NCBI GenBank assembly: GCA_041487355.1
Contig: JBGPND010000144.1
Coordinates: forward strand, 1 to 13,340
DNA length: 13,340 bases
Direction of reading: 5' to 3'
From: JAMXLO01 sp041487355
GTDB taxonomy: Bacteria > Pseudomonadota > Alphaproteobacteria > Acetobacterales > Acetobacteraceae
Every line of letters starts with the position of its first letter. Position 1 is the first letter of the stretch. Shown here piece after piece: positions 7,516 through 13,340 of this stretch. The notes under the pieces are model-generated. The model was not told where the DNA came from. It saw only the letters and a list, made by a program, of their open reading frames with translations, and did no database searches. Position numbers and translations under genes: made by a program.

Positions 7516-7572
7516 CTATAGCGAATTTCTCCGTTGGCTCTCATTCGCCAATAGCGAATATTGTCTGCGAAT
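7516..7572. promoter_or_regulatory. Probable operator/promoter of the toxin-antitoxin pair
   Basis: A 17-base palindrome ATTCGCCAATAGCGAAT (7543-7559) has perfect 6-base arms around CAATA. The half-site GCGAAT recurs at 7521-7526, within TATAGCGAAT, and at 7567-7572, touching the toxin start codon. Such repeated half-sites upstream of a RelE/Xre pair fit an autorepression operator bound by the antitoxin. TTGGCT (7534-7539) and AATATT (7557-7562), spaced 17 bases, could serve as a weak promoter overlapping the palindrome. The promoter call is tentative; the repeat is directly visible. Confidence 0.6.
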
Positions 7573-7822
7573 GGCGTTGATCATTCCGCCGGATGTGCTG
7601 CGGCAGTTGACTTCCGTCCTCGGGCGGGACCGCGAGCGACTGCTGGAAGCGCTGGAGATGGTTGCAGCCGAGCCAGACAGACGGTTGTCATTCGTGACCG
7701 AGATGGTTGGTCAGCACGGAGTCTGGCGGCTGCGAAAGGGCGATTGGCGCGCTGCGTTCAGGAGACGCGGAAACGATGTGGTTGTCGACCGCGTCGGGAA
7801 TCGAAGGGATGTATCCCGATGA
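7571..7822 (+). CDS. RelE-family toxin of a type II toxin-antitoxin pair
   Basis: An 83-residue basic protein with the RelE/HigB-like fold signature: an N-terminal helical half (IIPPDVLRQL, then DRERLLEALEM) and a C-terminal sheet half with VWRLRKGDWRAAFRRRGND (51-69) and VDRVGNRRDVSR (72-83). Proteins of this type cut mRNA at the ribosome or bind it to block translation; candidate basic active-site residues are Arg53, Arg55, Lys56, Arg60 and Arg78-79. The length is typical. ATG 7571 has no Shine-Dalgarno sequence, and the best promoter guess would make a nearly leaderless message. Its TGA overlaps the antitoxin ATG (ATGA 7819-7822). Toxin-first order with an Xre-type partner is usual for this class. 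Confidence 0.82.
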   Translation: MALIIPPDVLRQLTSVLGRDRERLLEALEMVAAEPDRRLSFVTEMVGQHGVWRLRKGDWRAAFRRRGNDVVVDRVGNRRDVSR

Positions 7823-8553
7823 GTGCGATCAAGCCTCTGGATCAGACGCAGGAGACTGTCACTCTGAGGCGTGCGGATTTCGAAGCGCTGCTGCGCGCAG
7901 CGGAGGATGCGGCTGACTTGGCGGCAGTGCAAGCGCACCGCGACTACGAGGACCGGGTCGGTTGGGAAACGGCGCGGCGCAACTACCTGACAGCAGAGGA
8001 GGCGCGACGTCTGCTGGATGGTGAAAGTCCAACTCGTGTATGGCGCGAGAAGCGTGGGATGAAGCAGCGTGACCTAGCCGAGGCGGCAGAGGTTGCAGCG
8101 AGCTACCTGGCCGAGATCGAAGCGGGCAAAAAGCCCGGTAGCATCGGCGCGATGCAGCGGATCGCGAGCATTCTGGATGTGCCCTTCAAGGACCTCACTG
8201 GTGCGCGGGCGGAGAGCGGTGGACTGCGGCCAGTCAGTCGGTCCGAGGATGCGGCGCGACGGTTGGCCAATCTCGCCGAAGAAGTAGGCGATCGCGAGCG
8301 GCTCGAAGAGGAGGCGCGCACCATCGTCGCCGAGTGGCGGGCAATCGCGAAGCGGAATAGGGTAGAGCACCAGGTGGGTGCGGCGGTCCAGGCACTGCGG
8401 TTTACTGTAACAGATATCTCAACGGATTGGGCACGTCGATCGATCGAATTGGAGCGAAAATCCGAAACAAGGGCGGCAAGACGGATGAAGCGTGCATCTG
8501 ATGCATTGGAAGCAGCGATCGATGTGCTAGGTAAAGAATACAGAACGAGATGA
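7819..8553 (+). CDS. Xre-family HTH antitoxin with long C-terminal extension
   Basis: A 244-residue protein. Residues 11-70 are a helical segment (VTLRRADFEALLRAAEDA, then YLTAEEARRLLDGES) common in Xre antitoxins that pair with RelE-like toxins. Residues 73-127 are a Cro/CI-type helix-turn-helix (VWREKRGMKQRDLAEAAEVA, then SYLAEIEAGKKPGSIGAMQR). It would bind and neutralise the toxin at 7571 and repress the operator at 7516-7572. Usual antitoxins of this type end soon after the HTH, near PFKDL; here about 115 further residues follow, charged and helical, probably coiled coil around 141-185 and 203-240. The last 150 bases are visibly less GC-rich than the front. ATG 7819 is chosen for the ATGA overlap with the toxin. 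The extension's role is unknown. Confidence 0.82.
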   Translation: MSAIKPLDQTQETVTLRRADFEALLRAAEDAADLAAVQAHRDYEDRVGWETARRNYLTAEEARRLLDGESPTRVWREKRGMKQRDLAEAAEVAASYLAEIEAGKKPGSIGAMQRIASILDVPFKDLTGARAESGGLRPVSRSEDAARRLANLAEEVGDRERLEEEARTIVAEWRAIAKRNRVEHQVGAAVQALRFTVTDISTDWARRSIELERKSETRAARRMKRASDALEAAIDVLGKEYRTR

Positions 8554-8613
8554 GGCTATTGACGCCAGAACACGTAACAGGGGCAAAAGTGTGGGTAAGG
8601 CCCGATTTTTCTC

Positions 8614-9333
8614 ATGCGCCGGCGCGAAGTTGTTCGATTCTTTGCGCATGTGTCATCGCCACCCCACCTTTCCGGCCTAAGCCGCGCTGAGCTTGAGGCT
8701 CTGCTGGTTCAAGATATTGTCCTGTCGGTGCGTGCGACCTGTTACCAGCGCGAGCGCTGGGTCACGCCGGATGGACAGACGATCCTCGCACCGTTGCCGG
8801 AGGGGATCGAGGGACATTTTGGTCCCGAGTTACGCCGCTTCGTGCTGATGCAATATCACCAGGGGCAGTCAACGTTGCCCCGGCTGGCGGCCCTGTTACG
8901 GTCAGTTGGGGTGTCCATCTCGAAGCGCCAGCTGCAAAGCCTGCTGACAGAGAGGCAAGAAGGCTTCGTCACCGAAGCCCGGGACGTTTTGCGTGCCGGA
9001 CTGGAGATATCGTCCTGGGTGTCGGTGGACGACACCGGCGCTCGCCATGCGGGGAAGAATGGGTTGTGTACACAGATCGGCAATGACTGGTTCACCTGGT
9101 TCGGCACGCGGTCATCGAAAAGCCGCCTCAATTTCCTCGATCTACTCCGCGCCGGCCACACCTGGCTCACCGCAAGCCGGACCGCGGTGCTCCGCGTACC
9201 GTCCGCGTTGGTGCCGCGCGAGCCGGACTATGTGATCAACCCGGCGCATCCGGACGCAATTCGAATCCGCCCGACCGATCCCGTGCCCTTGGATTGGGAC
9301 GCCCGGCTGTTCCGCACCCGGGCATCCCGATAA
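8614..9333 (+). pseudogene. Chimeric remnant: truncated transposase joined in frame to the end of a RES-domain toxin
   Basis: The 239-codon frame has two unrelated parts. Residues about 28-182 match an IS66-like transposase, with LPEGIEGHFGPELRRFVLMQ, SISKRQLQSLL, the first catalytic-looking WVSVDDTGARHAGKNG, IGNDWFTWFGT and SRLNFLDLLRAGH; the normal N-terminal region and everything after the first Asp region, including the other acidic residues, are missing. From about residue 183 the text changes to TWLTASRTAVLRVPSALVPR and YVINPAHPDAIRIRP followed by DWDARLFR, which is the C-terminal end of a RES-domain NAD-degrading toxin and keeps only the VPSA serine region. Neither activity should survive. 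ATG 8614 has no ribosome site; 60 bases upstream contain stops in this frame. Family recognition is from memory of the motifs. Confidence 0.72.
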
Positions 9334-9365
9334 GGTGGCCGCGCAGCCGCCCAACAGGAGCACAC

Positions 9366-10271
9366 ATGCCCCAACTCCCCGCCATCAGCCTGGTCGCGGT
9401 GCCTGGCCGCCGACGGCTCACCATCGACATCGCGCGCGATATCGAGCGCCGCGGGTTCGCCGGCATCCTGTCGCCCAGCATGTTCGGCAACATGTCGCTG
9501 TGCGAAGCGCTGGCCTGGAATACCGAGCGCATCACCTTCGGCACCGCCATCGCGCCGATCTACGCGCGGACGGTGCAGGACTTCGCGCAGAGCGCCGCCT
9601 TCATGCACGAGGTCTCCGGCGGGCGCTTTCGCTTCGGCATCGGAGTGGCGCACGCGCCTTCGCATCTGCGCATGGGTGTGACCGTGGGCAAGCCGCTCTT
9701 GGACACGCGTGGCGTCGTGGAAAAGCTGCGCGCCCAGCAAGGGCTCGGCGACCTTCCGCCGATCATCATCGCGGCCTTGCGCCGGAAGATGGTGGCGCTG
9801 GCCGGAGAGATTTCCGAGGGCGTGGTGTTTGCCAATGCCGCGCGCTCGCACATGGCGGCCTCGCTTGCGGCACTGCCGGCGGCGAAGCGCGACGATCCCG
9901 CGTTCTTCATCGGCAACATGCTGCCGATGTGCATCAGCGACGACATCGAAGCCGCGAAGGCGGTCTGCCGACGCACGCTGACGTCGTACGCGTTCCTGCC
10001 GAACTACCGCAATTACTGGAAGGAGGCCGGATACGTCGAGGAGATGGCGGCGATCGAGCGGGCGATCGCCGAGGACCGGCGCGACGATGTGCAGCGGTAC
10101 CTGACGGATCGGTGGCTGGCCGATGTGTCGCTGTTCGGGCCGGCCTCGCGCGTGCGCGACGAACTGGAGGCGTGGTACGCCGCCGGCGTACGCACTCCGG
10201 TGATCGTGCCTTCCTCGGCTGCCGGCAATCAGCTCAAGGCGCTGGAGGAAATTTTCGCCGCGTTCGGCTGA
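9366..10271 (+). CDS. Luciferase-like (LLM class) flavin-dependent oxidoreductase
   Basis: A 301-residue TIM-barrel protein of the luciferase-like monooxygenase family, using reduced FMN or F420 to oxidise or reduce a small organic substrate in the cytoplasm. Visible family features are the barrel strands around GFAGILSPSMFGN (30-42), ERITFGTAIAPIYARTVQDF (54-73), the SGGRFRFGIGVAHAP segment (84-98), and EGVVFANAARSH (151-162), near the flavin site. The conserved C-terminal half includes YLTDRWLADVSLFGPASRVR and a typical VIVPSSA end. ATG 9366 is chosen for AGGAG at 9356-9360, 5 bases upstream; an in-frame start at 9294 would overlap the remnant gene. Substrate unknown. It begins 32 bases after the transposase/RES remnant and runs convergently into the MmgE gene. 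Confidence 0.85.
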   Translation: MPQLPAISLVAVPGRRRLTIDIARDIERRGFAGILSPSMFGNMSLCEALAWNTERITFGTAIAPIYARTVQDFAQSAAFMHEVSGGRFRFGIGVAHAPSHLRMGVTVGKPLLDTRGVVEKLRAQQGLGDLPPIIIAALRRKMVALAGEISEGVVFANAARSHMAASLAALPAAKRDDPAFFIGNMLPMCISDDIEAAKAVCRRTLTSYAFLPNYRNYWKEAGYVEEMAAIERAIAEDRRDDVQRYLTDRWLADVSLFGPASRVRDELEAWYAAGVRTPVIVPSSAAGNQLKALEEIFAAFG

Positions 10272-10280
10272 GTCTCTCGA

Positions 10281-10369
10281 TGGCGGAATGCGCTGCGCTT
10301 TTCCGCCCTACGGGTCCCGAGCGTAACGGGTTCCGAGCGTAGGGCGGAAAAGCGCGGCGCATTCCGCCA
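10281..10369. repeat. Long palindromic repeat between convergent genes, probable bidirectional terminator
   Basis: Arms 10281-10312 and 10338-10369 are 32 bases each with one mismatch (a G-U pair in RNA), around a 25-base loop. Each arm carries GGCGGAAAAGCGC or its complement, a core that from general knowledge belongs to a widespread family of dispersed repeats in Proteobacteria. The loop and right arm contain a direct repeat CCGAGCGTA (10317-10325 and 10333-10341). It fills the 113-base gap between two genes that end toward each other, so it may also stop transcription from both sides; there is no separate T-tract. Confidence 0.85.
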
Positions 10370-10384
10370 ACTACTGTCCGAGCG

Positions 10385-11752
10385 TCAGGCGGCGCAGAGA
10401 CGCATCAGGCCGCGCAGGTCGGGCAATGCATCGAGCCGCGCAACCTCGCCGAGCAGGTCCCGCGTCTTCCCGCCACCCAGGATCGGTTCGGCGAGCGAGG
10501 TGAACTTCTCCTCGAGCCGTCTGCCCTGCTCGTCGATATCGGTCGCGGGAACGCCGGCATCGTAGCGCGCCGTGACGCGGCTGCCGTCGGTCAGCACCAG
10601 TTCCAGGTCCGCGATCGTGTTGGACCGGCCGTTCTGGAAATCGAACTCCACCTTGTCGCGCAGCGCGATCAGCGTGGGATCGGCCGCGGTCTCCTCCGAG
10701 TAGCTGCCCAGCCTGCCGGTATCCACGCCGGCGAGCGCCATCGCCGTGGTGAGCCGCAGGCTGAACTTCGCCTCAAGTCCGGTGCGCGGGGCAGGAATAT
10801 TGCAGACACGGTCGCAGGTTTCATCGAGGCTCAGCCTGATGCGCGCGATGCGGTCGGGGGTCAGCCGATGCTGCTCGCGCAGCTTGCGCGCGGCCTCGAT
10901 CGGCGCGTGGGTCATGTAGCAGGCGGCGTGATACTTGAACAGATTGTTGCGGATGTGGAAGCCGCCGGGCGGCGTCGCCAGCGCCTCAGCCGGATTGAAG
11001 TCGGGGCTGTGCGTGCGGGCGAAGCCTTGCGGACATTCCAGCACGTCGGCGCGGCTGGTGAAGCCACGCTGCGCCAGCCGCGCGGCGAGCAGGCCGTGAT
11101 ACGCCGCCTTGCCGGCATGCAGCGGCTTGCACATGGTGCCGAACATCGACTTCAGCCCGGCGGCCTGCGTCCCCGCGATGCCGAGCGCGGTGGCGAACTG
11201 CTCCGCGTCGAGGCGCAGCAGATGCGCGCAGGCAGCGGCCGCGCCGAAACTGCCGAGCGTGCCGGTGGCATGGAAGCCGAGCACGTTGTAGTGGCCTGGC
11301 GCGAGCAACAGCCCGATCCGGCATTGCAGCTCGTAGCCCGCGACGAAGGCAGCAAGCACATCGCTGCCCGAGCTGCCGCGCTCCTCCGCCAGCGCAAGCA
11401 GCGCCGACAGCAGCACGACCGACGGATGGCCCGTCATCGACAGATTGACATCGTCGAAGTCGAGCGCGTGCGACGCGGCACCGTTGACCAGCGCGGCGGA
11501 CAGCACCGGCAGGCGCGCGGCATGACCGATCACCGTGGCGATCGGCGCGCCGCCCTGCTCCACCATTTCCGCGAGCAGGATGTCGGCCAGCTCTTCCTTT
11601 GCGCCGGCGAGCGTGCAGGCGACGTAGTCCAGCACGCACTGCCTGGCCAGGGCGCGGACCTCGTCCGGCAGGTCGGCATAGGTCAGCGTGCGCGCCTGTT
11701 CGGACAGCGCGCGGGTGAGGCCCTGCGATGCGATGTCGGTGATGACGTTCAT
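10385..11752 (-). CDS. MmgE/PrpD family protein
   Basis: A 455-residue protein of the MmgE/PrpD family (2-methylcitrate dehydratase, cis-aconitate decarboxylase and relatives), the normal length. The all-helical N-terminal domain contains VLDYVACTLAGAKEE (40-54) and the characteristic SHALDFDDVNLSMTGHPSV (94-112), followed by LAFVAGYE-type text, HYNVLGFHATGTLGSFGAAA and the KPLHAGKAAYHGLLAARLA segment (about 208-226). The family dehydrates, hydrates or decarboxylates tricarboxylic-type acids; this member's substrate is unknown. ATG 11752 has GAGGAGG about 7 bases upstream, overlapping the stop region of the enoyl-CoA hydratase, so the two are surely cotranscribed. No propionate-pathway genes (prpB, prpC) are nearby, arguing against a true methylcitrate role. 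Confidence 0.88.
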   Translation of the reverse strand: MNVITDIASQGLTRALSEQARTLTYADLPDEVRALARQCVLDYVACTLAGAKEELADILLAEMVEQGGAPIATVIGHAARLPVLSAALVNGAASHALDFDDVNLSMTGHPSVVLLSALLALAEERGSSGSDVLAAFVAGYELQCRIGLLLAPGHYNVLGFHATGTLGSFGAAAACAHLLRLDAEQFATALGIAGTQAAGLKSMFGTMCKPLHAGKAAYHGLLAARLAQRGFTSRADVLECPQGFARTHSPDFNPAEALATPPGGFHIRNNLFKYHAACYMTHAPIEAARKLREQHRLTPDRIARIRLSLDETCDRVCNIPAPRTGLEAKFSLRLTTAMALAGVDTGRLGSYSEETAADPTLIALRDKVEFDFQNGRSNTIADLELVLTDGSRVTARYDAGVPATDIDEQGRRLEEKFTSLAEPILGGGKTRDLLGEVARLDALPDLRGLMRLCAA

Positions 11753-11764
11753 GTCGCTTCCTCC

Positions 11765-12559
11765 TCAACGTCCCTGGAAATTCGGCTTGCGCTTTTCGTT
11801 GAAGGCACGGATGCCTTCGCGGCGATCCTCGGTCGGCACCATGCGGTTATACGCCTCGATCTCGAACATCATGCCGCTGGCGAGGTCCATGTTCAGCCCG
11901 TAGTTCACCGAGTGCTTGATCTGCCGCGTCGAGATCGGCGCGTTGTTGGCGATGGTGGCGGCGGTTTCCAGCGCCTCGGCCAGCAGCGTTTCCGACGTGC
12001 AGATGCGGTTCACCATGCCCCATTCGAAGCCCTGCTGCGCGGTGAACGGCTTGCCGGTGAGCAGGATCTCCTTGGCGCGGCGGGTGCCGACCGCGCGCGG
12101 CAGGTTCTGCGTGCCGCCGGCGCCGGGCATGATGCCGAGCGTCACCTCGGTGAGGGCGAAGCGGGCATGCTCCGCCGCGTAGATGAAGTCGGTGCAGAGC
12201 GCGATCTCCATCCCGCCGGCATAGGCGGCGCCGTTCACCGCGGCGATGGTTGGCACCGGGCACTGGATGATGGCGCGGATGGCGCGCTCGAAGAGCAGGT
12301 GCTGGTCCTGCCACTGCTGATCCGTCATGCCGAGGCGCTCCTTCAGGTCGCCGCCGGCGCAGAACGCGCGCGGGCCGGCGCCGGTGAGCACGATGCAGCG
12401 CTGCTTGTTGGGCGCCGCGTTGATGGAGTCGAACAGATCGAGCAGGTCGACGCCCATCTGCGTGTTCATCGCATTGGCGATTTCGGGGCGGTTGAGGGTC
12501 ACCAGCAGGGTGTGCGGCTGGGGTTCCGTGGTTTGCAGCGTTTCGTAGGTCTTAGCCAT
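11765..12559 (-). CDS. Enoyl-CoA hydratase/isomerase family protein
   Basis: A 264-residue crotonase-fold enzyme, the usual length, acting on an acyl-CoA thioester in the cytoplasm. The oxyanion-hole segments are AFCAGGDLKE (66-75) and AAVNGAAYAGGMEIAL (106-121); both catalytic glutamates of true hydratases are present, Glu118 in GGMEIAL and Glu138 in LTEVTLGIMPGAGGTQNLPR. The C-terminus EGIRAFNEKRKPNFQGR is typical. ATG 12559 is chosen because the product then starts MAKTYETL like its relatives; upstream codons in this frame give Pro/His-rich text unlike the family. The ribosome site is weak. The gene ends 12 bases before the MmgE/PrpD start; the pair suggests hydration/dehydration steps on a CoA-linked or free organic acid. 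Confidence 0.9.
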   Translation of the reverse strand: MAKTYETLQTTEPQPHTLLVTLNRPEIANAMNTQMGVDLLDLFDSINAAPNKQRCIVLTGAGPRAFCAGGDLKERLGMTDQQWQDQHLLFERAIRAIIQCPVPTIAAVNGAAYAGGMEIALCTDFIYAAEHARFALTEVTLGIMPGAGGTQNLPRAVGTRRAKEILLTGKPFTAQQGFEWGMVNRICTSETLLAEALETAATIANNAPISTRQIKHSVNYGLNMDLASGMMFEIEAYNRMVPTEDRREGIRAFNEKRKPNFQGR

Positions 12560-12812
12560 GGCGGTACGTCCGGAGTGGTGGCGTTGGGCGGAGACTGCGC
12601 GAGAGTGTGGAGGGGCGCAATGGAGGAGGGGCGGAGTGGCCGTTGTGAGCCGGGTATGGGGAACGGGTGTTATTCGAGTGTGGACCAATCGGTCGCGCTG
12701 ACCGATATCTTATTGTTTCGATATATCACGCACTACATTTGATCGCGTAACTTATCATATATATCTAGTCATTGGATGAGGGCGGCCGCGATTTGCACCA
12801 GCAGACCCTCCT
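12560..12812. other. Intergenic region upstream of the enoyl-CoA hydratase
   Basis: About 250 bases without a convincing gene. The part next to the hydratase (12580-12660) is purine-rich and GC-rich; the part from about 12700 to 12775 turns abruptly AT-rich, with ATATATAT-like text at 12756-12765. It holds the palindrome at 12688-12706 and probably the promoter of the minus-strand hydratase-MmgE pair. Confidence 0.6.
12688..12706. promoter_or_regulatory. Palindromic operator-like site upstream of the enoyl-CoA hydratase
   Basis: ATCGGTCGCGCTGACCGAT has perfect 7-base arms around a 5-base centre. It lies about 130 bases before the enoyl-CoA hydratase start, next to AT-rich sequence with GATATC (12704-12709) and GATATATC (12720-12727). 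On the minus strand TGATATATC, just upstream of the palindrome, resembles an extended -10 element, so a repressor bound here could block transcription. No regulator gene is in view; the site is inferred from symmetry and position. Confidence 0.45.
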
Positions 12813-13250
12813 TTAGTCCTGGCGCAGTGGCCGTGCCGCACCTGAACGGCCTCTCGCTGCGGCAATTCGTATTGCTTGCTCACGTTCGTCTGCTGCCTGG
12901 ACCGCTTTGGCAACTCTCTTTGCGGACAGAATTCGATCTTTCTGCAATATCGCTCCGGCAAATTTCGCGGCGGCGGGCCCCGGCTTGTCGATCATCTGAA
13001 GTTTGGCTCTGAGATCGCTTTCAATCGAAGGTAGGTCGTCAGTTACCAGGTCTCCACTATCAATGCATTGGAGTACGGCGTGCGCCACGCTCCGCCTCTT
13101 CAATAAATTCTTGAGCATTGTATCATATTCAGTTAATTTTGCCTCGGTCTGTTCTTTTTGTTCTTGAATATAATTCAGACGGTCGTCGTTAATTTCTTGG
13201 CCTCCTCGCTGTTTGGTGTGGGCAATAACGACTGAGGTCTGTCGGCCCAT
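12813..13250 (-). CDS. Small charged, probably coiled-coil protein of unknown function
   Basis: An unrecognised 145-residue frame. The product begins MGRQTSVVIAHTKQRGGQEI; residues about 22-53 (LNYIQEQKEQTEAKLTEYDT and on) and 104-135 (DRILSAKRVAKAVQAADERE and on) are charged and heptad-like, suggesting coiled coil, with DDLPSIESDLRAKLQ between. No signal peptide or membrane segment. ATG 13250 has only a weak purine-rich site (GAGAAAC); GTG 13301 in the same frame would add 17 basic residues and is equally possible. Base composition is far lower in GC than all neighbours, especially 13090-13200, and it uses AT-ending codons, so it looks acquired. It points toward the enoyl-CoA hydratase but is separated from it by about 250 bases. 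A real gene is likely but not certain. Confidence 0.5.
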   Translation of the reverse strand: MGRQTSVVIAHTKQRGGQEINDDRLNYIQEQKEQTEAKLTEYDTMLKNLLKRRSVAHAVLQCIDSGDLVTDDLPSIESDLRAKLQMIDKPGPAAAKFAGAILQKDRILSAKRVAKAVQAADEREQAIRIAAARGRSGAARPLRQD

Positions 13251-13340
13251 GGATGTTTCTCGGTTCGGCTGAGGGCCGTTTCTCCGTCCCGGCCTGATCA
13301 CCTCGTGGTGCCGCGCGCAGGCGCGGTCAAGGATGGCCGC

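Noticed and set aside
7516..7572. Repeated GCGAAT units as a small CRISPR-like or iteron array
   Set aside because: Units are 6-9 bases, irregularly spaced (33 and 13 bases), and directly upstream of a toxin-antitoxin pair; an operator explains them better.
7561..7818. Upstream extension of the Xre gene from TTG 7561
   Set aside because: This would overlap the whole toxin gene in another frame; the ATGA overlap at 7819 gives a natural start.
9294..9365. Upstream start of the flavin oxidoreductase at 9294
   Set aside because: The extra residues are Pro/Arg-rich and overlap the RES remnant; AGGAG at 9356-9360 fits ATG 9366.
10868..12742. A 624-codon plus-strand open frame
   Set aside because: It lies opposite the MmgE/PrpD and enoyl-CoA hydratase genes, which have clear family motifs; its translation is Arg/Ala/Gly/His-rich low-information text typical of antisense frames in GC-rich DNA.
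12755..13012. Short open frames on both strands (minus 12755-12961, plus 12776-13012)
   Set aside because: Both overlap the 145-codon minus-strand gene in other frames and lack ribosome sites; the longer helical, charged product is the better candidate.

Overview
The window is a GC-rich stretch (long open frames with G or C in most third codon positions, mostly GGAG-type ribosome sites, ATGA stop/start overlaps). It looks like an alphaproteobacterial chromosome or large replicon. The mix of LivF/LivG and NitT/TauT-type transporters, an amidohydrolase, an MmgE/PrpD protein and a luciferase-like oxidoreductase suggests a metabolically versatile group such as Acetobacteraceae or Bradyrhizobium relatives. 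That placement is inferred from gene content and style only; there is no rRNA or other marker.

Left part (1-5747): the last codons of a probable LivG, then LivF, then a periplasmic binding protein and an ATPase of a NitT/TauT-type importer in overlapping frames. The matching permease lies 2.2 kb further on. Between ATPase and permease sit a two-helix membrane protein gene interrupted by an in-frame TGA and a metal-dependent amidohydrolase. Together these look like uptake and hydrolysis of a small organic compound whose identity the sequence does not reveal.

Middle (5766-9333): a low-specificity threonine aldolase, then an accessory stretch: a 56-codon gene translationally coupled to a pRiA4b ORF-3-like protein, a RelE-like toxin overlapping a long Xre-family antitoxin with a palindromic site upstream, and a chimeric remnant in which a truncated transposase runs in frame into the C-terminal piece of a RES-domain toxin.

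Right part (9366-13340): a luciferase-like flavin oxidoreductase converges on a minus-strand pair (enoyl-CoA hydratase then MmgE/PrpD), with a long hairpin between them. Upstream of the pair is an AT-rich regulatory-looking stretch and an AT-richer orphan gene for a small charged, probably coiled-coil protein.

Three unrelated long palindromic repeats lie at gene borders (67-154, 935-999, 10281-10369). The second is the most striking: it lies inside a reading frame and supplies most of the signal peptide of the binding protein. No tRNA, rRNA, CRISPR array or complete insertion sequence was seen.
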